A DNA stretch of 64,000 bases, taken from contig OX940864.1 in assembly GCA_954871525.1 (NCBI GenBank), positions 24,546,001 to 24,610,000 of the forward strand, in the 5' to 3' direction. Of this stretch, positions 12,001 to 23,814 are shown piece after piece; the stretch's first letter is position 1; the number at the start of each line of letters is the position of its first letter. Origin of the DNA: Parietaria judaica. Its lineage: Eukaryota > Streptophyta > Magnoliopsida > Rosales > Urticaceae. The notes below the pieces were generated by a model. The model was not told the DNA's origin, searched no databases, and worked only from the letters and a program-made list of their open reading frames with translations. Both the position numbers and the translations under genes were made by a program.

Positions 12001-12792
12001 TATTTTTCTAGTTTCTCTTAATTTTATAGAAACTGGACTTTCCTAAGCTATTATTTTCTCCCAAACTCGTCGTCTTTCTCTTTAATTTACCCTCGCCGAG
12101 CTTCGACATCTTTGTTATTAGCGGCTTAGAGAGTAGTTCATCTTTTGGGAATCCGAGGATATTCTCATCACCGTAAGCGGAAATTCCGGGAATCCTCGAA
12201 TTAATAAATCTAGATAAGAACGCAATAATCAAGACTGAACCGGTGAGAATAAATTTTCTAGACGAATCCTTTTTGCTTTCCACGAACCGGATCTCGAAGT
12301 CAATATCGGAGATTTAGCCACCTCCACCGTTTCGCACGCCGCCACCGTTTAGCTCCACGCCGCCACCGTTGTGCTTCTCCTCGCTCCATAGATCACAAGC
12401 CGCTCAAATGTTCGGCCTCTACATAGTTCACCACGTCGCTAACGGAACTTCTCTCTAGAACGGAAATCACCGAATCGAAATACTAGCTCCTAATCAGCGA
12501 TTGGAAACGGACAAAGACTCTCAGGAATACAAGAATTTCGATCACTCTCATGTATACAATGATGTGGTCGAATTCTCTTTATATAGAGAAGGGAGAATAT
12601 ACACTCATTAATGTGTATATCGTATAATTGGTAAGTTTCCCTTTATGAAAGATCTCATCTATATAAGGGTAGGGATATATGTAATTAATTGCTTGATTTA
12701 TCAAATAAGTCAACCCTATTAATTACATATGATTCTCTAATCAATACCGTGAATCAACACATTAACTTATGTGAGCCCGTCTAGGTCCAATC
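12001..12792 (-). mobile_element. Possible reverse-oriented LTR-like remnant
   Basis: On the minus strand a TATA-like CTCTATATAAAGAGAATTC (12587-12569) is followed by a leader-like stretch and a GC-richer tail (12420-12290). A TGTTGATTC start lies at 12759. The layout suggests U3-R-U5 of an LTR, but no second copy, primer site or target duplication was found. A 91-codon minus-strand frame at 12283-12008 has no recognisable product. Confidence 0.25.
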
Positions 12793-12951
12793 CTAAATCT
12801 TTGGGCACTTATGCCGCAAAATTCTATTATCATCAACTATGATATACCCTTTCTTTTTTGCCTTTATTACAACCTTCGGGCGCCTTTGCCCTTTGAGGAA
12901 ATTCTTCTCATTCAAGTTGTTTTCCTTCTCAAGGATTGATCTCTGTGACAT
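12793..12951 (-). pseudogene. Possible Copia gag N-terminal relic
   Basis: A 52-codon minus-strand frame starts MSQRSILEKENNLNEKNF and continues with basic residues. The SILEK...NF arrangement resembles the start of many plant Copia gag proteins, but the following tryptophan-containing core is not preserved. It lies against the LTR-like remnant, as expected for an internally deleted copy. The match is short. Confidence 0.3.
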
Positions 12952-15441
12952 CTTAGATATATTTTTTTCCAACTACAATTTAAAAAGAAAAAGATTAATT
13001 GAGCATCTCAATAATTAAAATGTAATATAAAACGTTAAACATTATGATAACATAAAGGACTTTTACAATGTTATTTTATTATACATCAATAGAAAAGCGT
13101 TCCTCATTATTTTCTATAATTTATAACACATGACAAAATAACATTTATACTCCCATCAAATATGATTCTTGACGGTTCTAAGTCTAAAACAGTTTTAAAA
13201 ACTCTAACCAATTTTCCTAGACTTGTCTCTGGTTGCCTATCCGATTAAGGTTTCTTAGTTAGATGAGACCCACACTTTACACCGGTAGACTTGATATTGG
13301 CGTCATTCGCGCTTTCTCAAGATAGGATTGTCATCCTACTCGCGTAGCAAGTCTTCTCAAAACGATCGAGGACTAAACAAGGGCGAAAGCATGGAAGACA
13401 ATAAACCTGATATTCATTGACGAGTTTTCTAAATTACTAATTAATCTACTCAAATTCACTTAAGGCCTAAGAGATTTATTAGGATTAAATAATTTAACCT
13501 AAATAAAAAATACCAATAATTCTAACGATAATCTAATTAACTTAGAGATTTATTATGATTAAATAATTTAACCTATATAGTGAATGTTACAAATAAGGGT
13601 TTCATCATGAAACACGCAACATAAAATAATAAATATAAAAATGTATACAGGTAAAGTTTAAACATTGGATTCACCCAATAAAATAAACATTATAATAAGG
13701 GAAAAAAGAATTAAAAAAAATAAAAATAAAGCAGGTTGTGGATGACAAGTCTGTTCATCACTACATTACTAGATAGCCACCAATACTTTTATGATTTTTA
13801 ATTTAAAGGATGGTGTACGGGCATTTTTCCTTTCACAAGAAATAGTATTTGTTTTTAATAGGGATTTTAAAAAATATATTTATTACAAATATACCATCTG
13901 CGTTCAAAAGAGCCCAAATATATCTTCTCTAAATATTCAATCTTAAGAATTTAATCTTTATAAAGTTAATACAAAGTTAAAAAATTAAAGAGTAGTATTT
14001 TAAAATTAAATTATGAAGTATGATTTAATAGTTTTAGAAAAAATAAATGTACATATTGATGAATAATAAAAACACAGTATACAATATAAAAATTTCCTCT
14101 TGAAGAATTCATCCATGTATATGTTTTTCATCTATGTTATCAATCAAGACTCAAGAACACCCAACATTTTCAATACGAAGGGTTTGCGACACTAAAATTC
14201 GAACGAAAATATAAAATCGCCGCTTTCCCGTCGCCCGCGGGCTTGGCTTTTAATCTTCGAGTAACGCGACAAGTTTTCCGTATGCCAAATGATATATTTA
14301 TCATATATATATATGAAAGGACAATTATCTCAAATAAACTATTCTTGCCCTAAGGCATTTCAATTTAAATACCAATTTATATTTAACATATTTTTCAAGG
14401 TCAAGCTTGATATGGAAGATCCAACATACATCACATATATATCTTAACATTTAAAGTAGTTTATGCTATTACCACTACCACATTTTTGAAGGTGATGGGG
14501 ATACGAGTAATTAAAAGTTAAAATTCCCAATAATCAATTATCAATAACAAGTTCGTACTTTCGTTCTTCATGAATTAGTAATTAATTTTATTTACGCGTA
14601 TTATCATTGTAATATAAACTAAATCATTTCATCTATCTCCCATATTATGGGGGCATGGCTGCATTATATATTGAAGAACTTTTTCCGCAAAAAAATAGAG
14701 TATTTTAAAGTATAATTTTGCGAAATAATTGGCTAAAAAGTTATATTGCGATAAAATAACCTAATAGCAAGTGAGCATTGCGGCTTTGTATTATCAATAT
14801 CATTTTTGCAAGCATAACAACAATAAATATAGTTAGTTAATAATTGGGATTGCAAGTATGTTTTTGTATCAAAGTATTAGACACGGGAGGGAAAATTTGT
14901 GGATAGTCAATCTTTTTTTTAAAGAAACAAAAAAATTATTAATAAACGAAAAAAAAACTATAATGCAAGGACGACAAATGATTTAAGATCAGGCCGTCCA
15001 GAAACCGGCCTAGCTGTAGACAAAACTCAACTATAAAAGAAAGGAAAAAGCGAAATTTGCTCGTTAATAAAGAGAGCAAGCTCACTTTTTCCAAAATATG
15101 GATAACTAGTTAGATACATTATATTCATTTGTACATATTTTTTATTAAGAAAATAAAAAAAATCTTAATAATTCAATAATACATAACTATCCACAAAAGA
15201 CTAGCTAGCTCAATATTTGTTAGTAGTTTTAGAACATTAAATAAGAAATAAAATATTTCCTAGAAGTCATCCATTTATGAGTGTGATTTGCGTGCTCCTT
15301 CGTTAAGTTTTATATATTTAAATTGTTTATCACATGTAGGAGTAGGACCTCTATTATTATTGTGAGTCAAACTTTGTTAATTAGTCCTATATACTACGTA
15401 TACACTTCAACATCTATATATATATGAATGGATATACACTT

Positions 15442-15494
<53 letters not shown>

Positions 15495-15865
15495 AATGGA
15501 TATACACTTCAATATTTGAATTATAGGGGAGTAGCTAATATTCTAACTAGTACTAATTCAAGACTTGCAAAACAATGTATGTTAAAACTCAACCAAAAAA
15601 AGAGAAAAAAGAAGACCCGATTAAATATTTGTTTAACTTCAAACCTCATATAATTTCATTATTCGAAGCTCTTTTGGAAGATGGTATATTTATATCATTT
15701 AATTAGGGTTTCTCATAATTATATAATAATATAAACCCTAAGTTATAATATAAATAGTATAGTATAAATATGAGATTCCAACTAAATTATATGAGTACAA
15801 ATAATATCTTCCAAAAGACTTTCGACAACCAGTGGTTGCTTGCTAGACACCCGATTTTATACTCG
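12952..15865. other. AT-rich intergenic region
   Basis: No supported gene or domain. A moderately GC-rich patch at 13190-13390 and short TA runs are the only deviations. A (TA)n tract at 15444-15491 is bracketed by two copies of GAATGGATATACACTTCAAT (near 15426 and 15494). Confidence 0.5.
15444..15491. repeat. (AT)n microsatellite between short direct repeats
   Basis: About 48 bp of alternating AT flanked by copies of GAATGGATATACACTTCAAT. Confidence 0.9.
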
Positions 15866-15870
15866 GTGAT

Positions 15871-16110
15871 TGTTGAGGGCGTTTTGTACACTCAACAATC
15901 ATAAAGAATAATCTTTGTTTTTAAAGAAAAGGGATCGATTTCTTCCGTTTATTAGCTAAGAACCACTCGAAGGAATGATGATGAAGAGTATTGTGATTCT
16001 CTTTGATTACAAGCATTTTTCTCTTCTCCCTTCCAAAATGTACTCCCTTCTTCCTCTAGAGATCTGCCTTTTTCCCCTCTCCCAGAATCCTCCATCCAAG
16101 GCCATACCTT
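15871..16110 (+). repeat. 5' LTR, partial
   Basis: Matches 17783-18030 closely, including TTTATTAGCTAAGAACCACT and CTCTTTGATTACAAGCATTT. Similarity stops near CCTCCATCCAAGG, where a rearranged copy of a GGCCATACCT word takes over. No primer binding site follows. Confidence 0.8.
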
Positions 16111-16384
16111 GCCGTGATTTTGGTAGTTCTGGTCTAGGCGTCGTTGCGCCGTCGATCCAAGGCCATACCTAGCCGTGAACCGAGCACGTCGACAAGGTGT
16201 CCCCTATCGACGACACGTTAGGCGTGATCAAGGATCATTAAGTGGCCCTCGTCGGGTGCACTTGCGATGGATCGACTTTTACTTGCTTAGGGTCGCTGCC
16301 AAGGCTAGGCTTGGGGTCCCCCGGTGCATTTTTGGTGGACGTCGCTGGGCTTCCGGGTCCTCCGGTTAGTTTCCAGGATCCCCC

Positions 16385-16565
16385 GTGGCATTGCGCCTCC
16401 ATATTGCGTCGTTGATTGATGGCATTGCGCCGGTGTTTGATGGCATTGCGCCTCGATCGTTTGGGCATTGCGCCTCTTTTATTGTCTTCTCGGTGTTGCG
16501 CCGTCGATCGATGGCATTGCGCCCTATAGGCATCGCGCCTCGACCGTGGGCATTGCGCCTCTTTT
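16385..16565. repeat. GGCATTGCGCC minisatellite
   Basis: About eight spaced copies of a word close to TGGCATTGCGCCTC, at irregular 20-35-bp spacing, inside the non-coding LTR element. Confidence 0.85.
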
Positions 16566-16609
16566 GACTTTGGTGCTTATAGTGGCCGCCAAGGATGGGC
16601 TTGGGGCCC

Positions 16610-17645
16610 CGTCGAGCGTCCGATATAGACAACTTACCTATCAAATCGAAGCTCGAGAAATAATCTTCAAGGAATATTATTGAACATAAGATAAAATTAA
16701 ACAGAGAGGAAGATATGACCTGAGGAGCGAGGAGCGAGGAGCGACAGGGAGGTATCGACGAGGCGACCATCTTCGGCGGACAATCTTTCGAGGTCTATAA
16801 CTCTCTCCTCGAGCGTCCGATGTGGGCAAATGACCTATCAAATTGAAGCTCGAGAGACAACCTTCAAGGAGAGTTAAAAATAGCGCAAAAATATTAAACA
16901 GCGAGGAAGATATAAGCCAAGAAGTAACGAGCAGCGGGGAGGCGTCGACGAGGCGACCATCTTCGACGGACAATCTTCCAACATCAATAACTCTCTCCTC
17001 GAGTGTCCGATGTGGGCAAATGACCTATCAAATCGAAGCTCAAGAGATAACCTTCAAGATAAGTTAGAAATCACGTAAAAATATTAAAGGGCGAGGAAGA
17101 TATGAGCCGAGAAGCGATGAGCGACGGGGAGGCATCGACGAGGCGACCATCTTCAGCGGACAATCTTCCAACGTCAATAACTCGCTCGAGTCTCTCCTCG
17201 AGCGTCCAATTCGGGCAAATGACCTATCAAATCGAAGCTGGAGACGTTATCTTCAAGAAAAACTAAAAATCATATGGAAATGATACATAGCGACAAGGAT
17301 ATGATCCGAGGAGCGATGAGCGACGGGGAGGCATCGACGAAGCCATCATCTTCGGCAACCAATCTTCCGACGTCCATAACTCTTGCCTCAAGCGTCTGAT
17401 ATGGGCAAATGACCTATCAAATCGAAGCTCGAGATGTTATCTTCAAGAAAATCTAAAAATAACATAGAAATGATAAATAGCGACGAGAATATAATCCAAG
17501 GAGTGATGGGCGACGGGCAGGCGTCGACGAGGCCATCATCTTCGGCGACAAATCTTCCGACGTCCATAACTCTTGTCTCGAGCGTCCGATATGGGCAAAT
17601 GACCTATCAAATCAAAGCTCGAGACGAGGCCTGCAAGAAAACCCA
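16610..17645. repeat. Six-copy ~190-bp tandem repeat
   Basis: The marker word ACCTATCAAAT occurs at 16636, 16833, 17023, 17222, 17412 and 17602, a spacing of 190-199 bp. Each unit carries CTCGAGCGTCCGAT, GGGCAAATGACC, a TCTTCAAG block, GACGGGGAGGC(A/G)TCGACGA and CAATCTTCCGACGT. Units differ by substitutions and small indels. Confidence 0.95.
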
Positions 17646-17782
17646 AGAAAAATGAAGTTTTATTTATCGCAGGCGAAGAAGAGATCAGTGCTCGGTGTTA
17701 TCATTGCCGTCGTTGGTCGTCATCCTTCCAAGCGCTTAGCTGTGCGATATAAAGAAATTGAACCCCTCGGTGGGCGCCAAAC

Positions 17783-18244
17783 TGTTGAGGGCGTTTTGTA
17801 CACTCAACAATCACAAAGAGTAATATTTGTTTTTAAAGAAAAAGGATCGGTTTCTTCCGTTTATTAGCTAAGAACCACTCGAAGGAATGATGATGAAAAG
17901 TATTGTGTATTTTCTTCTTGATTCTCTTTGATTACAAGCATTTTTCTCTTCTCCCTTCCAAAATGTACTCATTTCTCCTTTAGAGATCTGCCTCTTTCCC
18001 GTCTCGCAGAATCCTCTTCCCAAAATCCTCCATCCAAAATGGATGCATATATAGGCATTACAAGTATTGTACCTACCCTCATGAGTGAGGTATGGCCAAA
18101 GGTATGACTCAAAAAGGTGAGGTATGGCCTAAAGCTTCCTAACCATCCCATCATAATCAAGCACACTTGCTTGCTTTATGGTGTAAGGACCAACACTTAA
18201 GTACATATGCCGTAATAAATGGATTACCAAATCCGACCTCAACA
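17783..18244 (+). repeat. 3' LTR of the non-autonomous element
   Basis: Runs from TGTTGAGG to CCTCAACA, followed by GTGAT. The preceding GGTGGGCGCCAAAC sits where a polypurine tract would be but is only partly purine. Confidence 0.85.
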
Positions 18245-18349
18245 GTGATTACCACCGATTCTTTTAATAGGCGAAATCGACTGGTATTGTTTTCTTACTA
18301 ATATTTCGATCTTATTAGAAATTTAATTTTAATTTTTAATAAAACAACT

Positions 18350-19042
18350 TGTTGAATCATTATTTGCGATTATTGAGTATTCATTATTTCATGATTCGGT
18401 TTTGTCTATTTATGGAAAGTATCGACATCCTTGATGTCATGACAACTACTAAGTTATTTCAGGAAAGTCATCAGATGGATTCTCAATCAAGGAGTGATTG
18501 AGTTGTTATCTCTCCGAAGTTAATGATGAATATCACGCTGGAATGAATGAAGAGATTTACGTGGTTATTCGTATCATGTGAGAGACTTCAGGAGCTGATT
18601 GATGAAGAGGAATTAGCGAGCATCTCCTATATGTCCTGGCTAATGAGGTCCCATTTCGTTAGCACTTACAGAGATATTCTCTAGAATCTTGGGAGAAGTC
18701 GATCAGCAATTCACGAGTGAAGTGAAGAAGGACGGGACGTTCGTAGCTGGTCGTTGCAAGGGGATCTTGCAAGTTCATCAAGAGATTACTTCGGAAGTCA
18801 AAGCTGTTGTCGTGACAACAAGGGGGAGTTTCTTATTTATGCTTTGTATCCTGTTTGTATTACTGATTGTAATCTCTTGGTTGATTAATATGGGTGAGTT
18901 CCCCGCAGAAGTACTGACAGGAAGTCTGAACTGCGTTACAAAAAAGTATTGGTGTTCCTTTACTTTTCCGCACTCTCTTTATTCCTATCGTTCACGATTA
19001 TAACGTCATATTATATGTGCAACGCGAAAATACGTCTTTACA
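18350..19042 (+). repeat. 5' LTR of SIRE-like element
   Basis: 693 bp from TGTTGAATCATTATTTGCGA to ...ACGTCTTTACA, directly followed by the primer binding site. It contains an internal AAGGGGGAGTTTC copy of the purine tract. Confidence 0.93.
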
Positions 19043-19044
19043 AT

Positions 19045-19056
19045 TGGTATCAGAGC
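19045..19056 (+). promoter_or_regulatory. Primer binding site (initiator tRNA-Met type)
   Basis: TGGTATCAGAGC begins three bases after the LTR end and is the usual plant Copia minus-strand primer site. Confidence 0.9.
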
Positions 19057-19123
19057 GGGTACGCTTAACGTTTGCTTTGGTTTCAGAGAAAGCGTAAAAA
19101 TATCTGCTTGGCGATTTTCAAAA

Positions 19124-20157
19124 ATGGCATCTAGAGAATTTGCTGGAATTATAAGGCCTCCTATACTGGATGGTTCAACCTACTCCTACTGAAAAGCCAG
19201 AATGATCATCTACATTCAATCTGTCGATAGAAATGCGTGGCCAAGCATCGTAGAAGGCTCGACGCATCCTGTCACTGTCGTTAATGATGTCGCGTCAACA
19301 AAGCCCCTTACGAGTTGGGATGCTGCTGAAAAGGAAGCTGCTCTTGCAAATTCTAGAGCTCTCAATGCCATTGTCTCTGCAATTGACGAAAGGCAATTCA
19401 ACCAGATGGCCACCTGCACTACTGCCAAACAGGCTTGGGATTGCCTTCAACTCCTTCATGAAGGAACAGACACTGTTAGAGCATCCAAGAGACAACATCT
19501 AGCCTCTCAATTTGAAAATCTAAAGATGGAGGAAAATGAATCTGTCTCTGATTTCAATGCTCGTCTTCAAGAACTGGCAAATCAAGCTTCTCGTCTTGGA
19601 AAGGGATACTCAGATGCTGAACTAGTTTGGAAAACTCTCAGATCACTTCCCAAAAACTTTCTTCCTAAGATTTCAGCCATAGAAGAAAACCAAAAGATTG
19701 AATCCATGTCCATGGCAGAACTAATGAGGATCTTGAAGACATTTGAACTGAATCATCTCGAGATTAAGCAAGAGAAGAGTCTAGCATTTCGCTCATCCAC
19801 TGGAGATTCAGGTAACTCTTAAAATAATGTTGATGATGTTGCTTTACTAACTAAAAATTTTGGCAGGGTTCTAAAGAAATTCAATACAAAGAAAAACTTT
19901 TCAAGAGAAGGATTCAAATCTTCATCAAATCAGAGTTCATCAAAATTTCATAAAAATAAATCTGAAGAATCTTCAAGATCCACCAAAGGAGTCCAATGCA
20001 GAGAATGTGAAGGTTTTGCCCATTATCAAAACGAGTGCATCAACACTGTGAAGAAAAACAAGTCAAAATCATATCATGCTCCAGTCAACCAAGAAAGTTC
20101 TGAAGAAGACAATGAAGATGATGATGATGAAGAAGGAGGACTCGTGAACCATTTTGT
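19124..20157 (+). pseudogene. gag, 5' part, with premature stops
   Basis: From the ATG at 19124 the frame encodes a Copia gag polypeptide (capsid/nucleocapsid precursor): an N-terminal region with the UBN2-type core around AWDCLQLLHEG and FENLKMEENESVSDFNARLQ, then a lysine/serine-rich stretch and a CCHC zinc knuckle CRECEGFAHYQNEC (about 19996-20037). The frame is broken by TGA at 19190-19192 and TAA at 19820-19822. An acidic run (EDNEDDDDEE) leads to the point where the 2.7-kb insertion interrupts it. Confidence 0.88.
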
Positions 20158-21634
20158 TGTTGGACATATGTGTCCTTAAACAAGATATTTTATCCATTTG
20201 TAAAAGATTATGACAAGTCGTTGAATAAAGATGATACTTATTATGATAATCTTATTATAGTTTCTGGTAGAGTAAAATAGAATGTTTGTCCTTAGTTCAT
20301 AAAGGTTGCAATTATGAATTATTATCACAACAGAGTCAATGTGAAGAAGAATTAATAATCATAATAAATGAACTTAAAATGTCTGTGACCTGATTAACTG
20401 GGTGGGAGCCCATTAATCGTATAAGGTCATTAATGTGACTAAGTGACAATCCAATTCTGGATTTTGTGTATGTCACACTCACTAGAAGTGCATTAAGTAT
20501 GAAGTGTCTTCATACTGGACTGGATCTGACTTAAACTCCGGAAGTTATCATATAAGGCCGTCACTGATAACTTGGAGTTGAGTCACTAGTAGATGATCAA
20601 AGGGATATTCGATCTAAGTCCTGAGTGATCTTGAGTCCAAGCTGCTGGCTTGATTGTTCTTTGATTTAACCGTTAAAGAACACGAAATATTACCGCTGTT
20701 CCCAACACTATTATTTTGGGAACATGATAGTTAGCAGTAAGGGTAGCTTGGTCATAGACATGGGCATCACACAGCTCTCTTCAGAGTGATGATGATTCCC
20801 TTGATTGTCGGTGGTGAGAAGTGAGAGGTACCCGTGCGCAACTTATGAATCGAAACCATAAGTGGGTTACTCATAATATTACTGACTGAGTCAAGGATGA
20901 AAATGCAATGAGGGGCATAACGGTAGAAACCGCCTGCTCGTGTGTGGATCATCAAGTGAAAGATCAATAACCCGAATTTGATTGTATCAACGGACACCCT
21001 GCTGTTATAAAGGGAATAATATATAGCATATCACTAAAGAATGCAGCCTCGGGTCTATAGTGGAATCACTTCGAGGTTTGACGAACAACTAGCAGTTCGT
21101 TGGAGCTTAAGTGATACGGGTCCATGGTCCCCAGGATAGCTCCGTAACGGATGATACGTACGGGATTAAAATACATTCTGGATAATGTTTAATCATTTGG
21201 CTTGACTCATAATTAAAACTGAAAGGTTTGTGGCAGACGTCAGATAGTTTTATCGTTAGCGTGGCAAAAGTACCATATTTTGGTACACGAAATTAACTGA
21301 TAAAAGAAAGTTAGAATTTAGATTTTCTATCAGCACCATGTTGTTGGAAATTAAATTCTAAGCAACTTTGCTTTTTGAACCGAGTCATTTCGACTTACGG
21401 TTAGTGATTTATGGATTTTCTAAGTTTGTGATCGGTTCGATAAACTTTGAAATTAAATCACATGTCACGAATTTAAATGATGGTGTGGCACCATGACATT
21501 TTAATGTGTGATATTGAGTTCAGGAAATATTAATATAATTTAATTATTTGGATTTAATTATTAATATCTTATTAATAATTAATTAATAATTAATAGATTT
21601 ATATTAATAAATAAAAATATATATTTATATGTGT

Positions 21635-21681
21635 AAATTCGAATTAGGGTTTCATATATGAAACCCTAGCTAAATTCGAAT
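21635..21681. repeat. Hairpin-forming palindrome in the nested LTR
   Basis: TTAGGGTTTCATA and TATGAAACCCTA meet at a perfect centre (21656/21657). The pairing resumes with TTCGAA after a short bulge. Confidence 0.8.
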
Positions 21682-21768
21682 GGTATGATTTGGTCTTTCC
21701 AAATTTGCGGCATAAGTACCAAATGTTTTGGTATTTTAGCAAATCCCTAAAATCAATATTATCCATTG

Positions 21769-22250
21769 GATCAGTTATGATTTAATATCAACCGTTGGAT
21801 TAGGATATTGATAAATTCGAAATTAATAACTTGGTGACCAAGTTTCATTTTTCGAATTTGGTTAATTAATTATATCCGTTAGATCGGTCTAAGATTTAAT
21901 CTTTACCGTCGGATTGAAAATTAATTAATTATATATATTTATATATATATTCGAATTATAGTTTATGGATAAATTCGAAATTGTTTTTTATAAATCTTTT
22001 TATATTTGATTTTATCCTAAACTAATTTGATCCATTAGATCGGTTTAAAGATTTATCTCAACTGTTGGATCTAGATAATGATAATTCGAATTTTATTATA
22101 AATATATAGGATAATTCGAATTTTTATAAAGATAAGAAGATAAGATTGGATTTTTGATTTATCCAAATATTTCTTATTTAATTAAATCCCTAATTAATTA
22201 TATCCATTGGATTTAGATGAGATTAAATCTGGACCATTGGATTAAGATAA
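21769..22250. repeat. Dispersed (C)CNTTGGAT repeats in the nested LTR
   Basis: Four loosely repeated modules (starting near 21769, 21876, 22028 and 22199) each contain a pair of words like TCCATTGGAT and ACCGTTGGAT separated by a TTTAAT-rich spacer, alternating with ATTCGAAT words. Confidence 0.7.
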
Positions 22251-22901
22251 TTAATTATATTTAATTAATGAAATTCGAAAATTAGGGAGGGAAATTCTCC
22301 AATTCGGTTACGGTTTGAGCCTATTAATAGGAGGCTCATTCTACACATTTTTCACACCTTTCCCCAGAGAAAAATTCGAACTCTCCCTCTCCCTCAGGGT
22401 CTGCGAATTTTCTCTCTGATATCTCTTTTCTGGTTCGGCTTAGGAGACTATTTCTCCGGAAGCTTAAAAAGAACCATCAGTTAAAATTTTGCGACGGAGT
22501 CCTGCCGGTGAAGCCCACGCTTCGGTACGAGGATTCCAGGAGAATATCCCGGAAGATCACGGGAGTTTCCCTCAGCACCGGCGGAGCCCTGCCCGATTCA
22601 GAACGCGCAGCCGGAAGTCGTCAATAGAGGTACGGCCTTATGCATTGGGTTAATAAATGCAACCATTTACTGCTTTCTATTTATTTCCTATTATGACTAG
22701 ATTATTAATAATGATATATGAATATTAAATTACATAATATTTATCAGATCTTGTGAAATGGTTATTCTCCGATATCCAGACCGTTGGACGGATAACAAGT
22801 TATTCCGCTTTAAATTAATTTTTTAAATGTTACCCGGACGGTTCGGATGTACAATTCGTGATAATTTTCAAGGAATCCGAGACGTGATTCCCAACATTTG
22901 T

Positions 22902-23814
22902 TGCCTTCTCCAGTCGTCTCATTTCTTACTGCTCTGACGAAGAAGAAGGTGCTGGTACATCAGCATATATGACAGCAGAATCTGACGACGAAATCATGGA
23001 CTCATCCTCTGAGGAAGATATTCAAGAAATGTTCGATAAGATGTACAAAATTTGGCTTCAGGTATGTGATCAAAATTCTAAAATATCAGATGAAAATTTT
23101 GTACTAACCCTGCAGGTTGATGAATTCAAGAAGACTGTTGAATCTCTTTCGAACAAACTGCACTCCTCTGATCTGGTTTCCATAAATCTTGTTCAAAAGA
23201 TGTAAGAAAAGAACAAGAAAATTCAAAGTCTTGAAGACTACATTTCAAAATTCAACAAGGGAAAGGTGAAGCTAGATGAAATCATTGATCAATCCAAAAG
23301 GAGTGGAGATGTTCGTGGTATAGGCTACAAAGAAGAAAAGGAAAGAACATTTCCGAAAACACCAACAATGGGACCCACCTATGCTGTCCAACAATTTGAT
23401 CCATATTACAATTCTGCAAATCAGGTGAACAAGTTCCAACCTCGCTCTAGTAACAAAAGGTTTGTATCCAAGAAAAACTTTATCAAATCTCAAAATCCAG
23501 TATTAAAAACCATTCCGCCTCTTGAATCAACTTTTACTCCTTGCACTGAACAACTTGATTCCCTTGTGAAACCTCGTGTCATGACACGATGCGACTTTGG
23601 CCATTTTCCAGGTCATAAGATTGATCAGTGCAACATTCTATTGAAGAGTCTTTTTAATGGAAGAAAGATAACCCTTATCACTAAGGATGACTCTTTCCAA
23701 AATTTTAATACTGGAAAGTTTAGAAGAGAATGGATACCCAAACCAAATGTTAATGATTTCAAATGTTTTGTTGCCTATACATCTCTTCATTCTACTGCTG
23801 AAGAAGCTTGGTAA
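22902..23814 (+). pseudogene. gag, 3' part of SIRE-like element
   Basis: Continues the gag frame after the nested insertion with an acidic coiled-coil segment (MDSSSEEDIQEMFDKMYKIW), a stop at 23203-23205, then a lysine-rich part and a second Cys/His-like motif CDFGHFPGHKIDQC (a CCHC variant). A TAA at 23812-23814 falls directly before the protease motif. An extended acidic and coiled-coil gag is typical of the SIRE group. Confidence 0.8.

Larger units (their letters stand above)
15871..18244 (+). mobile_element. Non-autonomous LTR element without coding sequence
   Basis: The element starts TGTTGAGG, ends CCTCAACA, and is flanked by an exact 5-bp duplication GTGAT (15866-15870 and 18245-18249). 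That is strong evidence for one integration event. The 3' LTR is 17783-18244 (462 bp). The 5' copy matches it for only about 240 bp (15871 to ~16110) and then diverges, so it is internally rearranged. The ~1.7-kb interior has no gag or pol domain; it holds a TGGCATTGCGCC minisatellite and six ~190-bp repeats. It would need proteins from another element. Confidence 0.85.
20158..22896 (+). mobile_element. Nested 2.7-kb solo-LTR-like insertion in gag
   Basis: It starts TGTTGGACAT, ends TCCCAACA, and is flanked by exact TTTGT (20153-20157 and 22897-22901). The gag reading resumes on the far side. There is no coding domain and no internal second terminus, so the whole 2739 bp looks like a single long LTR left by recombination. 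Near its 3' end a promoter-like AT-rich stretch (~22315-22350) is followed by a GC-richer leader (22440-22640) and a GTACGG donor-like site, as in U3-R-U5. A short non-autonomous element remains possible. The lineage is not recognised. Confidence 0.8.

Noticed and set aside
16366..16770. 134-codon minus-strand frame and opposing frames
   Set aside because: They lie within the GGCATTGCGCC minisatellite of a non-coding LTR element. The periodic residues reflect the repeat only.
16610..17645. Possible rDNA spacer or tRNA cluster because of the regular ~190-bp spacing
   Set aside because: No tRNA or rRNA sequence is present in the units, and the array lies inside an LTR element with a target duplication.
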